A DNA stretch of 64,000 nt from CAZNLH01 sp964573995 (GCA_964573995.1 CAZNLH010000001.1:186001-250000), one strand, 5' to 3'; shown: positions 16,928 through 26,667, numbered from the stretch's first letter. Translations and numbers: made by a program. The notes: generated from the letters alone by a model not told the origin.

Positions 16928-16943
16928 TGGTATAATTATTGCA
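16928..16943 (+). promoter_or_regulatory. Candidate sigma-54 promoter upstream of the tandem pilin genes
   Basis: TGGTATAATTATTGCA fits TGGCAYRNNNNTTGCW at all but one fixed position, with GG and GC exactly 10 nt apart. It lies about 330 nt upstream of the first pilin. Pilin genes are often sigma-54 dependent. The embedded TATAAT has no acceptable -35 box at 16-18 nt, which argues against a sigma-70 reading. Confidence 0.55.
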
Positions 16944-17275
16944 AATTCGAATATCGTCCGATCCCGTGGCCAGTTGTGCTCCCTATTATCGGATTGTTCA
17001 TGGCAGCACAAACGTGACTTCTTGTAGAGAAAGGGTTGAAGACGGAGATAAGCAGCGGCAATAGGCCTGTGACCTTGAACAGGCGGGCGTATCTCATTAG
17101 TGTGGAGACCGCCGTGAAATCCGCACTCCGAGGGGGCGAAACCATGTCTCTCCCTTCAATCCATGAGAAGGAAGTCCATCCCTTGAGAGGACTCAGGCGG
17201 AGCGTCTACATCACCAGTGTCATGGGTTACCGGATGTTCAGGACACAAGCAAACCCTGAGAAAGGAGGTGAGATG

Positions 17276-17686
17276 ATGTCCTCAACAAAGTCCCGCCAGG
17301 GCTTTACGCTCATCGAGTTGGTCATTGTCCTGGTGATCCTCGGGCTCTTGGCTGCCGTGGCTATCCCCAGGTATTTCGACCTCCAGAGGGATGCCCAGGT
17401 CTCGGCCAACAGGGGCTGGATGGGCGGCCTCAGGAGCGCTATCGGCATACAGATGGCCGGTGTGGCGCTGGGAAAGACCACCACGCCAGATCCCATGAGC
17501 CACAATCCCCATTGGAACCGGACCTCGGTGGAAAACCTGGTCCAGGGTGGGCAGACGGCCAGGCCGACTTCTTTGAGTTCGATCGGTACCAACCAATGGA
17601 GAGGTTATTACGACGCCACTCACACCACGAACTGGACACTGAGTTGGAATGGTACCAACGGCGTCTGGGAGATTCGTGGGCCGTAG
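17276..17686 (+). CDS. Type IV pilin-like prepilin, copy 1 (MshA-like)
   Basis: 136 aa pilin-type protein, presumably exported and processed by prepilin peptidase. The N-terminus is short and basic, then G/FTLIELVIVLVILGLLAAVAIPRYFDLQ, the class III signal with Glu at +5 and the P-R-Y-F-D-L-Q continuation common in MshA-type pilins. The start is decided by AAAGGAGG at 17261-17268, 7 nt before this ATG; the ATG at 17273 is also possible. The C-terminal half contains N-R-T-S-V-E-N-L, T-A-R-P-T-S-L-S-S and W-x-G-Y-Y motifs shared with the next gene. It is not part of the gsp operon. Whether it builds a pilus or serves another apparatus cannot be told here. Confidence 0.9.
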   Translation: MSSTKSRQGFTLIELVIVLVILGLLAAVAIPRYFDLQRDAQVSANRGWMGGLRSAIGIQMAGVALGKTTTPDPMSHNPHWNRTSVENLVQGGQTARPTSLSSIGTNQWRGYYDATHTTNWTLSWNGTNGVWEIRGP

Positions 17687-17736
17687 GTGTCATTGGTCGG
17701 GTAGATACCGACCTAAAGGTGTGTAACAGGAACACA

Positions 17737-17772
17737 GAAGGGGCCCATTACAGCATTAGAGCGGGCCCCTTC
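17737..17772 (+). repeat. 10-bp inverted repeat between the two pilin genes
   Basis: GAAGGGGCCC (17737-17746) pairs perfectly with GGGCCCCTTC (17763-17772) across a 16-nt loop. There is no T-tract. In an mRNA carrying both pilins it could stabilise the upstream part or cause partial termination and so set unequal pilin levels. Confidence 0.65.
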
Positions 17773-17924
17773 ACCGTTGACTCCAATAAGCAATATCTCG
17801 CGGGGGGCAGGACGCAGCCGTTAATATTATTATTACATGCGGTCCCGCCCGAAGAGTACTGGAAATAACTGTTGACTCGTTACACTTCTTCAGAAAAGAG
17901 AGGCGGATGGAAGGAGAGAAGAAA

Positions 17925-18338
17925 ATGAGACCGAATACCAAAAAAGATCGAGGCTTCACGCTCATCGAGTTGCTGATCGTACTGGTGATCCTCGGGCTCC
18001 TATCGTCGGTTGCGCTCCCCCGGTATTTCGATCTGCAGCGCGACGCCGAGGTTGCCGCAAACCATGGATGGATGGGGGGCATGAGGGCGGCGATAGGGAT
18101 ACAATTGGCCGGCGTGGTCCTGGGCAAGACGACCGGCCCGGATCCGAGGGCATCCAGCCCTGCATGGAACCGGACCTCCGTGGAGAATCTCCTACAGGGG
18201 GGATCCACCGCAAGGCCTACTTCCCTCAGCAGTGTCGGCACGAATCAGTGGAGCGGTTACTACAACGCCACCAGTACGACGAACTGGACCCTGTCATACA
18301 ATTCGTCCAACCAGACCTGGGAGATCGTGGGGCCCTGA
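17925..18338 (+). CDS. Type IV pilin-like prepilin, copy 2 (tandem paralog)
   Basis: 137 aa. It starts MRPNTKKDRG/FTLIELLIVLVILG and stays alignable with copy 1 over its whole length, including PRYFDLQRDAEVAANHGWMGG and the shared C-terminal T-S-L-S-S-[IV]-G-T-N-Q-W block. I chose the ATG at 17925 because GGAG lies 8 nt upstream; the ATG at 17907 is also in frame. The two genes form a tandem duplication that has diverged at moderate level, mainly in the middle loop (T-T-x-P-D-P then variable residues). Major/minor pilin roles or antigenic variants are possible. Confidence 0.9.
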   Translation: MRPNTKKDRGFTLIELLIVLVILGLLSSVALPRYFDLQRDAEVAANHGWMGGMRAAIGIQLAGVVLGKTTGPDPRASSPAWNRTSVENLLQGGSTARPTSLSSVGTNQWSGYYNATSTTNWTLSYNSSNQTWEIVGP

Positions 18339-18355
18339 TCGTAACGAGGCCCCAC
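18327..18355 (+). repeat. 8-bp inverted repeat overlapping the stop of pilin copy 2
   Basis: GTGGGGCC (18327-18334) pairs with GGCCCCAC (18348-18355) over a 13-nt loop that contains the TGA stop. It parallels the stem-loop after copy 1. No T-tract follows, so it may be an mRNA-stabilising element or a weak terminator. Confidence 0.55.
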
Positions 18356-18454
18356 CAGTTCCTCATACCCAGGTCGTTCCCGTCGTCCGGCGAGACGCAT
18401 GGGCCCACCTCCATTTTCGCTCCTCGTGTAACGCATGATGAGTAAGGCGGATAG

Positions 18455-20863
18455 ATGTTGAATGCAAGGCGGTCATTCCCTTATCTTGCCATCCTCGCGC
18501 TCGTTTTCCTGACCTATTACAGGGTCATCGTCGGAAACGCTCTCCTCCTGGACAGGGATCTCTACTGGTTCTTTTATCAAAACAGCCGTTACCTGGCGCG
18601 TTATTTCAGTGCCGGGAAGATTCCCCTGTGGAATCCTTATGTTTCCAATGGAGAACCATTCTTCGCCCAGGCGCAGCCTGGTGTGCTCTATCCACCAGAC
18701 TGGCTCTATGCCTGGATACCGGTCGATGCCTTATTCAGCCGACTCCTGGTCTCACATGTCGCACTGTTTGGTGTCTTCACCGCACTGCTTGTCAGGGAAC
18801 TTGGCGGAGGAAGGGTCGCGGCGGCTATCGGGGGGATCTCAGTCGCCTTCAGTGGCATCACAACTTCCCTCATTCCCCTTCAATCCTCCCTCTTCGCAAT
18901 ATCTTGGCTCCCCCTTGCCCTGTGGTCCCTGGTCCGATCGTTGAAAAGAGACTCCATTGTTTACTCCATCCTGGCCGGAACAGCCTTCTGTATGATGGTC
19001 CTGGTGGGGGGGATCGAAGTACTTGCCATGGGACTTGCACTCGCGGCCGCTTTGACCGCATTGCCGAGGTACTTCCCCATCGATGGCGACATACCAACTA
19101 TAAAAAAACGGTTTTGCCTGTTCGGAATAATGCTCTTGGCCCTTTTTCTCCTGAGCGCCGCGCAACTCTTACCCTTCGTAGAACTGACCAGATATTCATA
19201 TCGAACATCCGGGGTAAGCGTGGGAGAGGCACTTACCTGGTCGGTCCATCCCATTGAGTGGCTATACTTTGTCATCCCGGACGCATTCAGGCGAGGGAGG
19301 GACTTCTATTGGGTGGAACAGAACTGGCTCCGTGCCACCTATATCGGGGTTGTAACCCTCTTGCTGGGCTCGGTATTCATATGGAAAAATCGACGAAGGG
19401 CCCTCGGTTTCGTCGTTCTCGCCTTGGGATGCCTCCTCCTGGCCACAGGTGGTTATCTGCCGTTCTACCGGGACATCGTACCATGGATACCAGGGCTCAG
19501 GTCCATCCGCTACCCCTCAAAGTTCCTGATGATCTTCGGCTTTCTTGCAGCCCTGGCCGCCGCGTTCGGATGGGAAAGCCTGGCGCAAAGACAGAGAAAT
19601 GGCCGCCAATCGAAAGGCGCAACCTCCATCTTCCTCGCGCTATCGGTTTCAACTGCGGTCTTGTTCCTCGCCTGCAGCACAACCGGATTGCCCGTTGAAC
19701 ATTGGATGGAAAGGATAGTGGCGGACAGGGGATCAGAACTCTCTCCCGGGGGCCTGCTCCACAATCTCAGGAGGTTCTTGGCCTTCTCATCGCTTACATC
19801 TATGTCCATCTTCACGGCCATGAAGAGTGGAAAAACACGGGTTGCCGGGCTGGTCACGATCCCTTCCCTCCTCATCCTGGATTTGATGGGGGCCATGCCA
19901 TACGCAACGCTCTTCTACCCTTCAGACTCTTTGAAAGGGGAGACGGGGCGAATTTCGGCGCTGAAAGGAGATAGCAAGGGATTGTTTCGGATTTACTCAA
20001 ACAACAGGCTCTGGGAGCGAAAATTCAAAGACATGAACCAATTGATCGAGATGGGGACCGATCTCTTCATGCCGAATACAGGGATGCAAGAAAGGTTATA
20101 CCAGAGCCAGGGGTACAGGGTGCTTACCCTATCAAGGGTCGACCAGATCATGAACTCTATCTTACATACATCCAGGCCCGACAGCAGCAGGCTCGTCGAT
20201 CTCCTGAACATCCGGTACATGCTATGGCCCACCGAGATCAACTCCCCCAAGTACCGCTTGATAGACTCTTCGGACAGCCTCTATTTCTATGAGGACAGGG
20301 GAGTCCTGCCGAGGGCCTTCCTCGTTGATACATACAGGGTCTGTCACACCGGGGAGGAGTTCCAGAAGATCATGATGGATCCATCTTTCGAACCGTGCCG
20401 CTTCCTACTCCTTGATAAAGAACCACGTCTCCCCCCTGGCTGGGATCCCGAGGGAAAGAGTAACTCGTGCCCTACGGGAGGTGTGGAGGTCCTGCTCTAT
20501 GAACCGGAACGGATCCGTTTACGCGTAGACGCTACCACCTCGCGGTTCCTCTTCTTGGGTGACGCCTACTTCCCAGGATGGAAAGCCTTTGTGGACGGAA
20601 GGCCAAGGGAAGTCTTGAGGGCGGATTACGCCTTCAGGGCCATAGCGGTCGAGAGGGGGCAGCATATCATAGAATTCCGCTACGAACCGAGGAGTGTCAT
20701 TATCGGATCGGTCATCAGTGCCGGATCGATACTCCTGATCCTTGGATCGCTCATCTCCGCGCTTGCCGCAAGGATCTTACGCACGGCAGCCGCAGGCCTC
20801 CGCGCCAAGCGCGATCATCTTGCTAAAAGATTCCGGATCAAGGCTTGCTCCTCCCACCAGTAA
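18455..20863 (+). CDS. YfhO-family large membrane protein (GT-C-like)
   Basis: 802 aa inner-membrane protein. An N-terminal membrane segment is followed by the family pattern D-R-D-x-x-W-F-F-Y and PLWNPYVSNGEPFFAQAQPGVLYPP at about residues 50-75. Some ten more hydrophobic segments extend to about residue 480, then a soluble domain with YFPGWKAFVDGRPREVLRADYAFRAIAV, typical of YfhO, and a final membrane segment near the C-terminus. YfhO proteins belong to a GT-C-type glycosyltransferase group thought to use lipid-linked sugars; the substrate is unknown. It follows the two pilin genes on the same strand, so a role in modifying a surface polymer or pilin is a reasonable guess only. The last 87 nt overlap the end of tpiA on the other strand. 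Confidence 0.88.
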   Translation: MLNARRSFPYLAILALVFLTYYRVIVGNALLLDRDLYWFFYQNSRYLARYFSAGKIPLWNPYVSNGEPFFAQAQPGVLYPPDWLYAWIPVDALFSRLLVSHVALFGVFTALLVRELGGGRVAAAIGGISVAFSGITTSLIPLQSSLFAISWLPLALWSLVRSLKRDSIVYSILAGTAFCMMVLVGGIEVLAMGLALAAALTALPRYFPIDGDIPTIKKRFCLFGIMLLALFLLSAAQLLPFVELTRYSYRTSGVSVGEALTWSVHPIEWLYFVIPDAFRRGRDFYWVEQNWLRATYIGVVTLLLGSVFIWKNRRRALGFVVLALGCLLLATGGYLPFYRDIVPWIPGLRSIRYPSKFLMIFGFLAALAAAFGWESLAQRQRNGRQSKGATSIFLALSVSTAVLFLACSTTGLPVEHWMERIVADRGSELSPGGLLHNLRRFLAFSSLTSMSIFTAMKSGKTRVAGLVTIPSLLILDLMGAMPYATLFYPSDSLKGETGRISALKGDSKGLFRIYSNNRLWERKFKDMNQLIEMGTDLFMPNTGMQERLYQSQGYRVLTLSRVDQIMNSILHTSRPDSSRLVDLLNIRYMLWPTEINSPKYRLIDSSDSLYFYEDRGVLPRAFLVDTYRVCHTGEEFQKIMMDPSFEPCRFLLLDKEPRLPPGWDPEGKSNSCPTGGVEVLLYEPERIRLRVDATTSRFLFLGDAYFPGWKAFVDGRPREVLRADYAFRAIAVERGQHIIEFRYEPRSVIIGSVISAGSILLILGSLISALAARILRTAAAGLRAKRDHLAKRFRIKACSSHQ

Positions 20864-21556
20864 TCCATCTATATCCGGTTCCGCCATCAATGCCCCTGTG
20901 TTATCAGGATTGGCGCTTCCACCGTAAAGGATGGGTATCTCCTTGGCAAGATTGGCACTCACCTCTTTGGCCACCAGTCCCCTCAACATGGCGTGAACCG
21001 CCTCTGCCTGTTCCGGAGTTGCATTGACACCGGTCCCGATGGCCCAGACCGGTTCGTAGGCGATAACGATCCCCTTCAGGTCCTCTTCGTCTATACCCCC
21101 TATGCCCTTCAGTAGGGACCGCTCCGTTACATCCTCGGTCCTTCCGCTCTCCCTCTCCTGCAGTGTCTCCCCAATGCAGAGCACGGGCATTAGCGATGAG
21201 CCGACGGCCGCCTTCATCTTGCGGTTCACCGTCTCATCAGTCTCCCCGAAGTACTTCCTCCTCTCTGAATGTCCAATCAGGACACGAGTTGCACCGGTGT
21301 CGAGTATCATTCGAGAGGAGATCTCTCCCGTGAATGCTCCGGAAGGTTCCCAATAAAGGTTCTGTGCCCCGATTTCGACTCCCTCCAACCTTCCAAGCCT
21401 TTCGACCGCCGAAAAGAGGTAAGGGGCCGGGACGAAGAACAGGACATCCATCCCCGTACAGATGTCCGCGTGAGGTAGGAACCTGTCTGAATAATCCTCG
21501 ATATCCTTGGAAAGGTGGTTCATCTTCCAGTTGGCAGCCAGTACGCATCGCCTCAT
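20777..21556 (-). CDS. tpiA: Triosephosphate isomerase
   Basis: Glycolysis: interconverts dihydroxyacetone phosphate and glyceraldehyde 3-phosphate in the cytoplasm. 259 aa. Active-site residues are visible: the Asn/Lys pair in AANWKMN near residue 10, the electrophilic His in LIGHSERRKYFGE near 95 and the catalytic Glu in VIAYEPVWAIGTG near 168. The flexible loop is the VWAIGTG segment and the phosphate-binding GGSAN lies near 213. Its ATG overlaps the pgk stop (4 nt), so it is the third gene of gapA-pgk-tpiA. The 3' end overlaps the convergent YfhO gene by 87 nt. Confidence 0.97.
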   Translation of the reverse strand: MRRCVLAANWKMNHLSKDIEDYSDRFLPHADICTGMDVLFFVPAPYLFSAVERLGRLEGVEIGAQNLYWEPSGAFTGEISSRMILDTGATRVLIGHSERRKYFGETDETVNRKMKAAVGSSLMPVLCIGETLQERESGRTEDVTERSLLKGIGGIDEEDLKGIVIAYEPVWAIGTGVNATPEQAEAVHAMLRGLVAKEVSANLAKEIPILYGGSANPDNTGALMAEPDIDGLLVGGASLDPESFSKMIALGAEACGCRA

Positions 21557-22785
21557 CCGTCCACCTCCGTCTTTCTCTCTTCCCTGTCGCTCAGGGCCTC
21601 AACCCCAGGCAGCGGGTTGCCCGCAAGGAACTCCAGCGAGGCGCCTCCACCGGTAGAAATATGGCTGATCGACTTTTCAAGCCCCGCCCGTCTAACGGCC
21701 GCCACCGAATCCCCGCCTCCCAGCAAGCTGAAGGCACCCCTTTCCGTGGCCTCCGCCACGCTTTGTGCAACTGCAATGGTACCGTCGGCAAAGGGATCGA
21801 TCTCGAAGACCCCCATCGGCCCGTTCCAGACGATCGTATTCGATGCAAGGATCTTCTCCGCAAAGTTCTCCCGCGTCATGGGGCCGATGTCGACCGCCAT
21901 CCAGCCCGTTGGTACCGCGCTCGACGGCACCACCATTGTCGACGACCCTTCCCTGCGTTCCCTTGCAATGACGCAATCGGCGGGAAGCACCAGTTCACAC
22001 CCCGCCCCCTTGGCCTCCTCGATGAGCGACCGGGCTGTGCCTATGCGATCGGTATCCACCAGAGACTCCCCGACGGGGTAATCCTTCGCCGCGAAGAAGG
22101 TATTGGCCATGGCTCCCCCCACCAGGAGCGAATCTACCCTCTTGAAGAGGTTCCTTATAACGTCGATCTTCCCCTTTATCTTTGCCCCACCTATTATCAC
22201 CACGAAGGGCCTTTCGGGACTACCGAGGGCACGGCTCAACGACTCGATCTCCATCTCCATCAGCAGGCCTGCCACGGCAGGCGCAAGATGCCGGGTGACT
22301 CCTACCGTCGAGGCGTGAGCGCGGTGGGCGGTGCCGAAGGCATCATTTACGTAAAAATCTGCGAGCCCTGCCAGTGCCTGCGCGAAAGCCGGGTCATTGG
22401 CTTCCTCGCCTGGATAGAACCTGATATTTTCCAGGAGGAAGACATCGGATCTATCACCTCTCCTGACCCGCTCCAATGCCCCGTCTCCTATCGGTTCTTC
22501 CACGAATGTCACGCTCCATCCGGTCAGTTCGGCCAGGCGCAGCGAGACCGGGGCCAGCGAGAGCGAGGCGTCCCTCTTCCCTTTGGGCCTCCCGAGGTGG
22601 GAGACGAGGACCTGCCCAATCCCCCTTTCACGGAGGAATTCCATGGTAGGGAGAGCGGAACGGATCCTCGTGTCGTCGGTCACCTTTCCACTCGAATCGA
22701 TTGGGACATTGAAGTCTACCCTCACAAGGGCCCTTGCCGACTCCAGTTCGCCGTAATCAAGGTCTTTTACGCTCAGTTTGTCCAT
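21553..22785 (-). CDS. pgk: Phosphoglycerate kinase
   Basis: Transfers phosphate from 1,3-bisphosphoglycerate to ADP; 410 aa, standard. Visible motifs are the N-terminal RVDFNVPI with substrate-binding residues, HLGRPKG near 65, LLENIRFYPGEEANDPAFA, the hinge region VIIGGAKIKGKIDVI and the nucleotide-binding WNGPMGVFE and GGGDSVAAV at the C-terminus. It starts 1 nt after the gapA stop. A long open frame on the opposite strand here is a coding shadow. Confidence 0.98.
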   Translation of the reverse strand: MDKLSVKDLDYGELESARALVRVDFNVPIDSSGKVTDDTRIRSALPTMEFLRERGIGQVLVSHLGRPKGKRDASLSLAPVSLRLAELTGWSVTFVEEPIGDGALERVRRGDRSDVFLLENIRFYPGEEANDPAFAQALAGLADFYVNDAFGTAHRAHASTVGVTRHLAPAVAGLLMEMEIESLSRALGSPERPFVVIIGGAKIKGKIDVIRNLFKRVDSLLVGGAMANTFFAAKDYPVGESLVDTDRIGTARSLIEEAKGAGCELVLPADCVIARERREGSSTMVVPSSAVPTGWMAVDIGPMTRENFAEKILASNTIVWNGPMGVFEIDPFADGTIAVAQSVAEATERGAFSLLGGGDSVAAVRRAGLEKSISHISTGGGASLEFLAGNPLPGVEALSDREERKTEVDG

Positions 22786-23811
<1,026 letters not shown>

Positions 23812-23894
23812 TCAAAAAGGCTTACAAGTTCTTACTTATATACCTGTAGCGTGGTGCTCCCCTAAACCTGCGCATGTTAGCCTGCACCGCGCCA

Positions 23895-24671
23895 TCAACC
23901 TGCCCGTTCCGTCCTGCTGAAGGAGACCGCGGAGACCTTTGAAACGCGCGAGTCTTTCAATGCATGGTAGCAAGCGCCGAGGGTCGCGCCCGTGGTCAGC
24001 ACGTCGTCAACCAGTATGACCCTCCTGCCTGTGAGGCTTTCCCGCGCCCCCTGTGGAACGTAAAAGGAAGACCGGGCGTTTGCCAGCCTTTCCCGGTATG
24101 AAAGCCCTACCTGCGGTCTTACCCACGATACCCGCTTGAGAAGGTCGGTCCTTGCAGGGATACCCACCAAGCAGGAGAGTTCTTCCGCCAGGAGATCACT
24201 TTGGTTGTATCCTCTCTTTCGGCGCCTGAATCTTGACATCGGGACTGAAACGAGGAGATCCGCGCCCCAGAAGTCCCGATCCGACCACCATGAGGAGACT
24301 ATTCTCGAGGCCATGAAGCCGGCGAGGGACCGCCAGCCACGGTACTTGAAGCCGTGGACGAGTCTCCCTGCAATTCTATCCAGTACGGTTGCAGAGCGTA
24401 CGGGCCCAAATCCTGTAGGGAGCCTGCGGCACATTCGACATCCACTTGCACTCCCGTGAAGGCGTGGCGACCCGCACCGCCTGCAAGTAGGTTCGGGTAC
24501 ATCGGTCAAATCGTCCTCACAATCACTGCAGAGGAGCGCCCCGTGCCCCCACCCTCCCTGGATGTCCTTCCTCTCTACCGGGCCGCCGCAGATGATACAT
24601 ACAGGCCTCAACGTGAAGTCCATCAGGTCGATCAACGGCCTCTGAGCATTAAACTCGCAAGCAGTCAGCAC
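23895..24671 (-). CDS. comF: ComF-family phosphoribosyltransferase-like protein
   Basis: 258 aa. The N-terminus has four Cys pairs (C25/C28, C48/C51, C63/C66, C78/C81), the double zinc finger of ComF/GntX proteins. The C-terminus has a PRTase domain with the PRPP-binding loop VILVDDVLTTGAT at about 219-231 and the RGYNQSDLLAEEL segment. ComF is needed for DNA uptake in naturally competent bacteria, but many carriers are not known to be competent, so the cellular role is uncertain. The GTG start at 24671 has a GAGGGGAAAGG ribosome site and overlaps the aroE end by 7 nt. Confidence 0.9.
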   Translation of the reverse strand: MLTACEFNAQRPLIDLMDFTLRPVCIICGGPVERKDIQGGWGHGALLCSDCEDDLTDVPEPTCRRCGSPRLHGSASGCRMCRRLPTGFGPVRSATVLDRIAGRLVHGFKYRGWRSLAGFMASRIVSSWWSDRDFWGADLLVSVPMSRFRRRKRGYNQSDLLAEELSCLVGIPARTDLLKRVSWVRPQVGLSYRERLANARSSFYVPQGARESLTGRRVILVDDVLTTGATLGACYHALKDSRVSKVSAVSFSRTERAG

Positions 24672-25540
24672 CCTTTCCCCTCACCTTCAGCATCAATGCC
24701 TGCGCTCCGGAGCATAACATCCAAGGGTGCCTCGATCTCGAACCACCGTTCAAAAGAACGGGCACCCTGGTACACCAGCATATCAAGCCCCCCCATCGTC
24801 TCGATACCCGATGATTCGCATCGCCTCATCATCACGGTCTTCCTGCCGTAAACTACGTCGAAATAGAACTCAAGCCCGGGAAAGTCTCCCGGATCGACCG
24901 GCGGTGACTCATCATCTCTCCACCCGAGCGGAGTGGCATTGATCAGAATCCGGTAGGGCTCCCCCCGAAACCTTCCAAGGGATTCATAGGCACATGAAGA
25001 GATATCCCGACCAGGAAAAAGAAATCTCATGTAATGGGCCAGGGTTTTAGCCCGTGCCTCATCCCGATTGACGATCAGGAGTCGCTCCAGGCCCTCGAGA
25101 AGCAGGGCGGCCACAATGCTCCTGGCGGTACCGCCCGCGCCCAGGATGACTGCAGAGGATTCGTCTATGCCTCGCCTGATTCCAGAGGGGAGGCTGTCAA
25201 GGAAGCCATGGATGTCGGTGTTGTCTCCATAACTTCTCCCGTGCCTGCACCAGAATACGTTGCATGCCCTTGTTGCAAGGGCTTGAGAAGTGGGCAGATC
25301 GATGAAGTCAAGGGAGTCTTCCTTATAGGGTGCAGTGATATTGCCCGAGATCCCCGCCTCGAGCAAGGACGAAAAGACTACTGAAAACCGCCCAGGCATG
25401 ATATCCATGCAATGATACCGCGCATCGAGAGCCAGGGCACGAAAGGCGCCGTTCTGTATCAGGGGCGAGAGGGATGATGCCACGGGGTGTCCAAGGAGGA
25501 GGAACAGGCGCGTACCAGGAGTGATACCATTACCCGTCAT
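24665..25540 (-). CDS. aroE: Shikimate dehydrogenase
   Basis: Reduces 3-dehydroshikimate to shikimate in aromatic amino-acid synthesis; 291 aa. The shikimate-binding S-L-S-P motif is near residue 23. The catalytic Lys is in ITAPYKED (the usual NVTxPxK with Ala for Pro-neighbour) and the catalytic Asp in DNTDIHGF. The NADPH Rossmann motif is VILGAGGTARSIVAAL near 130, and NRDEARAK follows the second strand. It sits between lgt and comF with 0- to 7-nt junctions. No other shikimate-pathway gene is nearby. Confidence 0.94.
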   Translation of the reverse strand: MTGNGITPGTRLFLLLGHPVASSLSPLIQNGAFRALALDARYHCMDIMPGRFSVVFSSLLEAGISGNITAPYKEDSLDFIDLPTSQALATRACNVFWCRHGRSYGDNTDIHGFLDSLPSGIRRGIDESSAVILGAGGTARSIVAALLLEGLERLLIVNRDEARAKTLAHYMRFLFPGRDISSCAYESLGRFRGEPYRILINATPLGWRDDESPPVDPGDFPGLEFYFDVVYGRKTVMMRRCESSGIETMGGLDMLVYQGARSFERWFEIEAPLDVMLRSAGIDAEGEGKGC

Positions 25541-26344
25541 TCACTCTCCCCCCCTCTCTCTACTCTCCTTCCAGGATGCACTCCCAGGCAGAAGTATGAG
25601 AATCACACCAAAGAGGAACAGGAAGAGGCTGATCACCTGGTTGTAGTTGAATGTCACATGGGACAATTGGAACGTGGTCTCGGGGTCGTAATACCGGAGG
25701 AAGTCAACCGCGAAACGTGAGGCGGAATAGAGTGTCAAAAAGAGGCCGATCAGGAATCCATCACGACGGGGCCTGCGGTCCATGGCCAGGAGAACAAGGA
25801 ATATAATCAGGCCATACAGGGATGAATAGAGTTGCGTGGGATGAATTGCCTTGCCGAAGAAAATGGATCCGGCCTCGCTTGCCGGTGGAAACTTGACCCC
25901 GAGCATGGAGGTAGTCGGCCTCCCGAAACAACAGCCGTTGAAAAAACATCCGACCCTGGTGACCGAGACCCCTATCGCCAGCGAGGGGGCTACAATATCC
26001 GCCATCTTCTGAAAAGGGACCCCCCTCGCCCTGCAGAAGAGGCCCGCTGTGACCAGCGAAAGTATGAGCCCCCCGTACATCGCAAGCCCCCCCTCCCACA
26101 CGTAGAGCGCGGACAGGGGATCCAGTGAGAAATCTCTCCAGTGCAAGATGACGTAATAGGCCCGCGCCCCCACAACCGCAGCAAGGATTATGGCTATGGA
26201 GATATCATACACATGGGCCGGAGCCACACCCCGCGCCGACGCCCTCCTGCCCGCCAGCCACACACCGATTAGAAAGGCGGCGGAGAGCATGAGGCCATAG
26301 GTGCGGATCTCCAGTGGACCTAACCTGAAGAGGATGGGATGCAT
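25541..26344 (-). CDS. lgt: Prolipoprotein diacylglyceryl transferase
   Basis: Inner-membrane enzyme that attaches diacylglycerol to the lipobox Cys of prelipoproteins; 267 aa. It has seven membrane segments. Visible signatures are the N-terminal FRLGPLEIRTYGLML, the conserved Tyr region, the Lgt signature RVGCFFNGCCFGRPT near residues 133-147, and HPTQLYSSLYG near 175. The ATG at 26344 starts 323 nt from lexA on the opposite strand, so the gap holds divergent promoters. First gene of a compact run lgt-aroE-comF-gapA-pgk-tpiA. Confidence 0.96.
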   Translation of the reverse strand: MHPILFRLGPLEIRTYGLMLSAAFLIGVWLAGRRASARGVAPAHVYDISIAIILAAVVGARAYYVILHWRDFSLDPLSALYVWEGGLAMYGGLILSLVTAGLFCRARGVPFQKMADIVAPSLAIGVSVTRVGCFFNGCCFGRPTTSMLGVKFPPASEAGSIFFGKAIHPTQLYSSLYGLIIFLVLLAMDRRPRRDGFLIGLFLTLYSASRFAVDFLRYYDPETTFQLSHVTFNYNQVISLFLFLFGVILILLPGSASWKESRERGGE

Positions 26345-26557
26345 GGAAAGTCCTCAAAAACCCGAGATTCCCAGAATCACCCCGTCATGAAACTCTTGCA
26401 TGGGGTCTCCCTTCGTGTACGGATCAACTGCCACAACTTGAGGCCGCTCAAAGTATATAATGAAGTCCCGGGATTATCAAGGTTCGACATCGGGCGGACA
26501 TCTTCCCTCCCTTATACAAGTGAGAACACCCCGGTTAGGCCGGACACTTACATCCCC

Positions 26558-26586
26558 TTGACTTTCGTCTTTTGTTCGCCTATATT
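26558..26586 (+). promoter_or_regulatory. Sigma-70 promoter of the lexA-dinB-dnaE2 cassette
   Basis: TTGACT (26558-26563), a 17-nt spacer and TATATT (26581-26586), followed by an ~80-nt leader. A short palindrome CGTGC-TTTC-GCACG (26605-26618) lies just after the expected start and could be an operator or a leader hairpin. I see no E. coli- or Bacillus-type LexA box. Confidence 0.7.
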
Positions 26587-26667
26587 TATTTGTTGGATAC
26601 CGGCCGTGCTTTCGCACGAGAAGCCAGCGGCGGATCTCGATGGTAGGTGAACAGACAGGGAGGCGCC

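Larger units (their letters stand above)
16600..17275. other. 676-nt intergenic region between divergent secG and the pilin genes
   Basis: It holds the secG promoter on the minus strand (16670-16698) and a sigma-54-like element on the plus strand (16928-16943). The reading frame that extends the first pilin upstream to 17036 has no ribosome site and no recognisable protein, and I treat it as leader RNA. Nothing else is supported here. Confidence 0.6.

Noticed and set aside
16931..16936. TATAAT as a sigma-70 -10 box
   Set aside because: No acceptable -35 box at 16-18 nt spacing; the sigma-54 reading fits better.
17036..17275. N-terminal extension of the first pilin
   Set aside because: No ribosome site at 17036 and the true prepilin leader with a strong ribosome site is at 17276.
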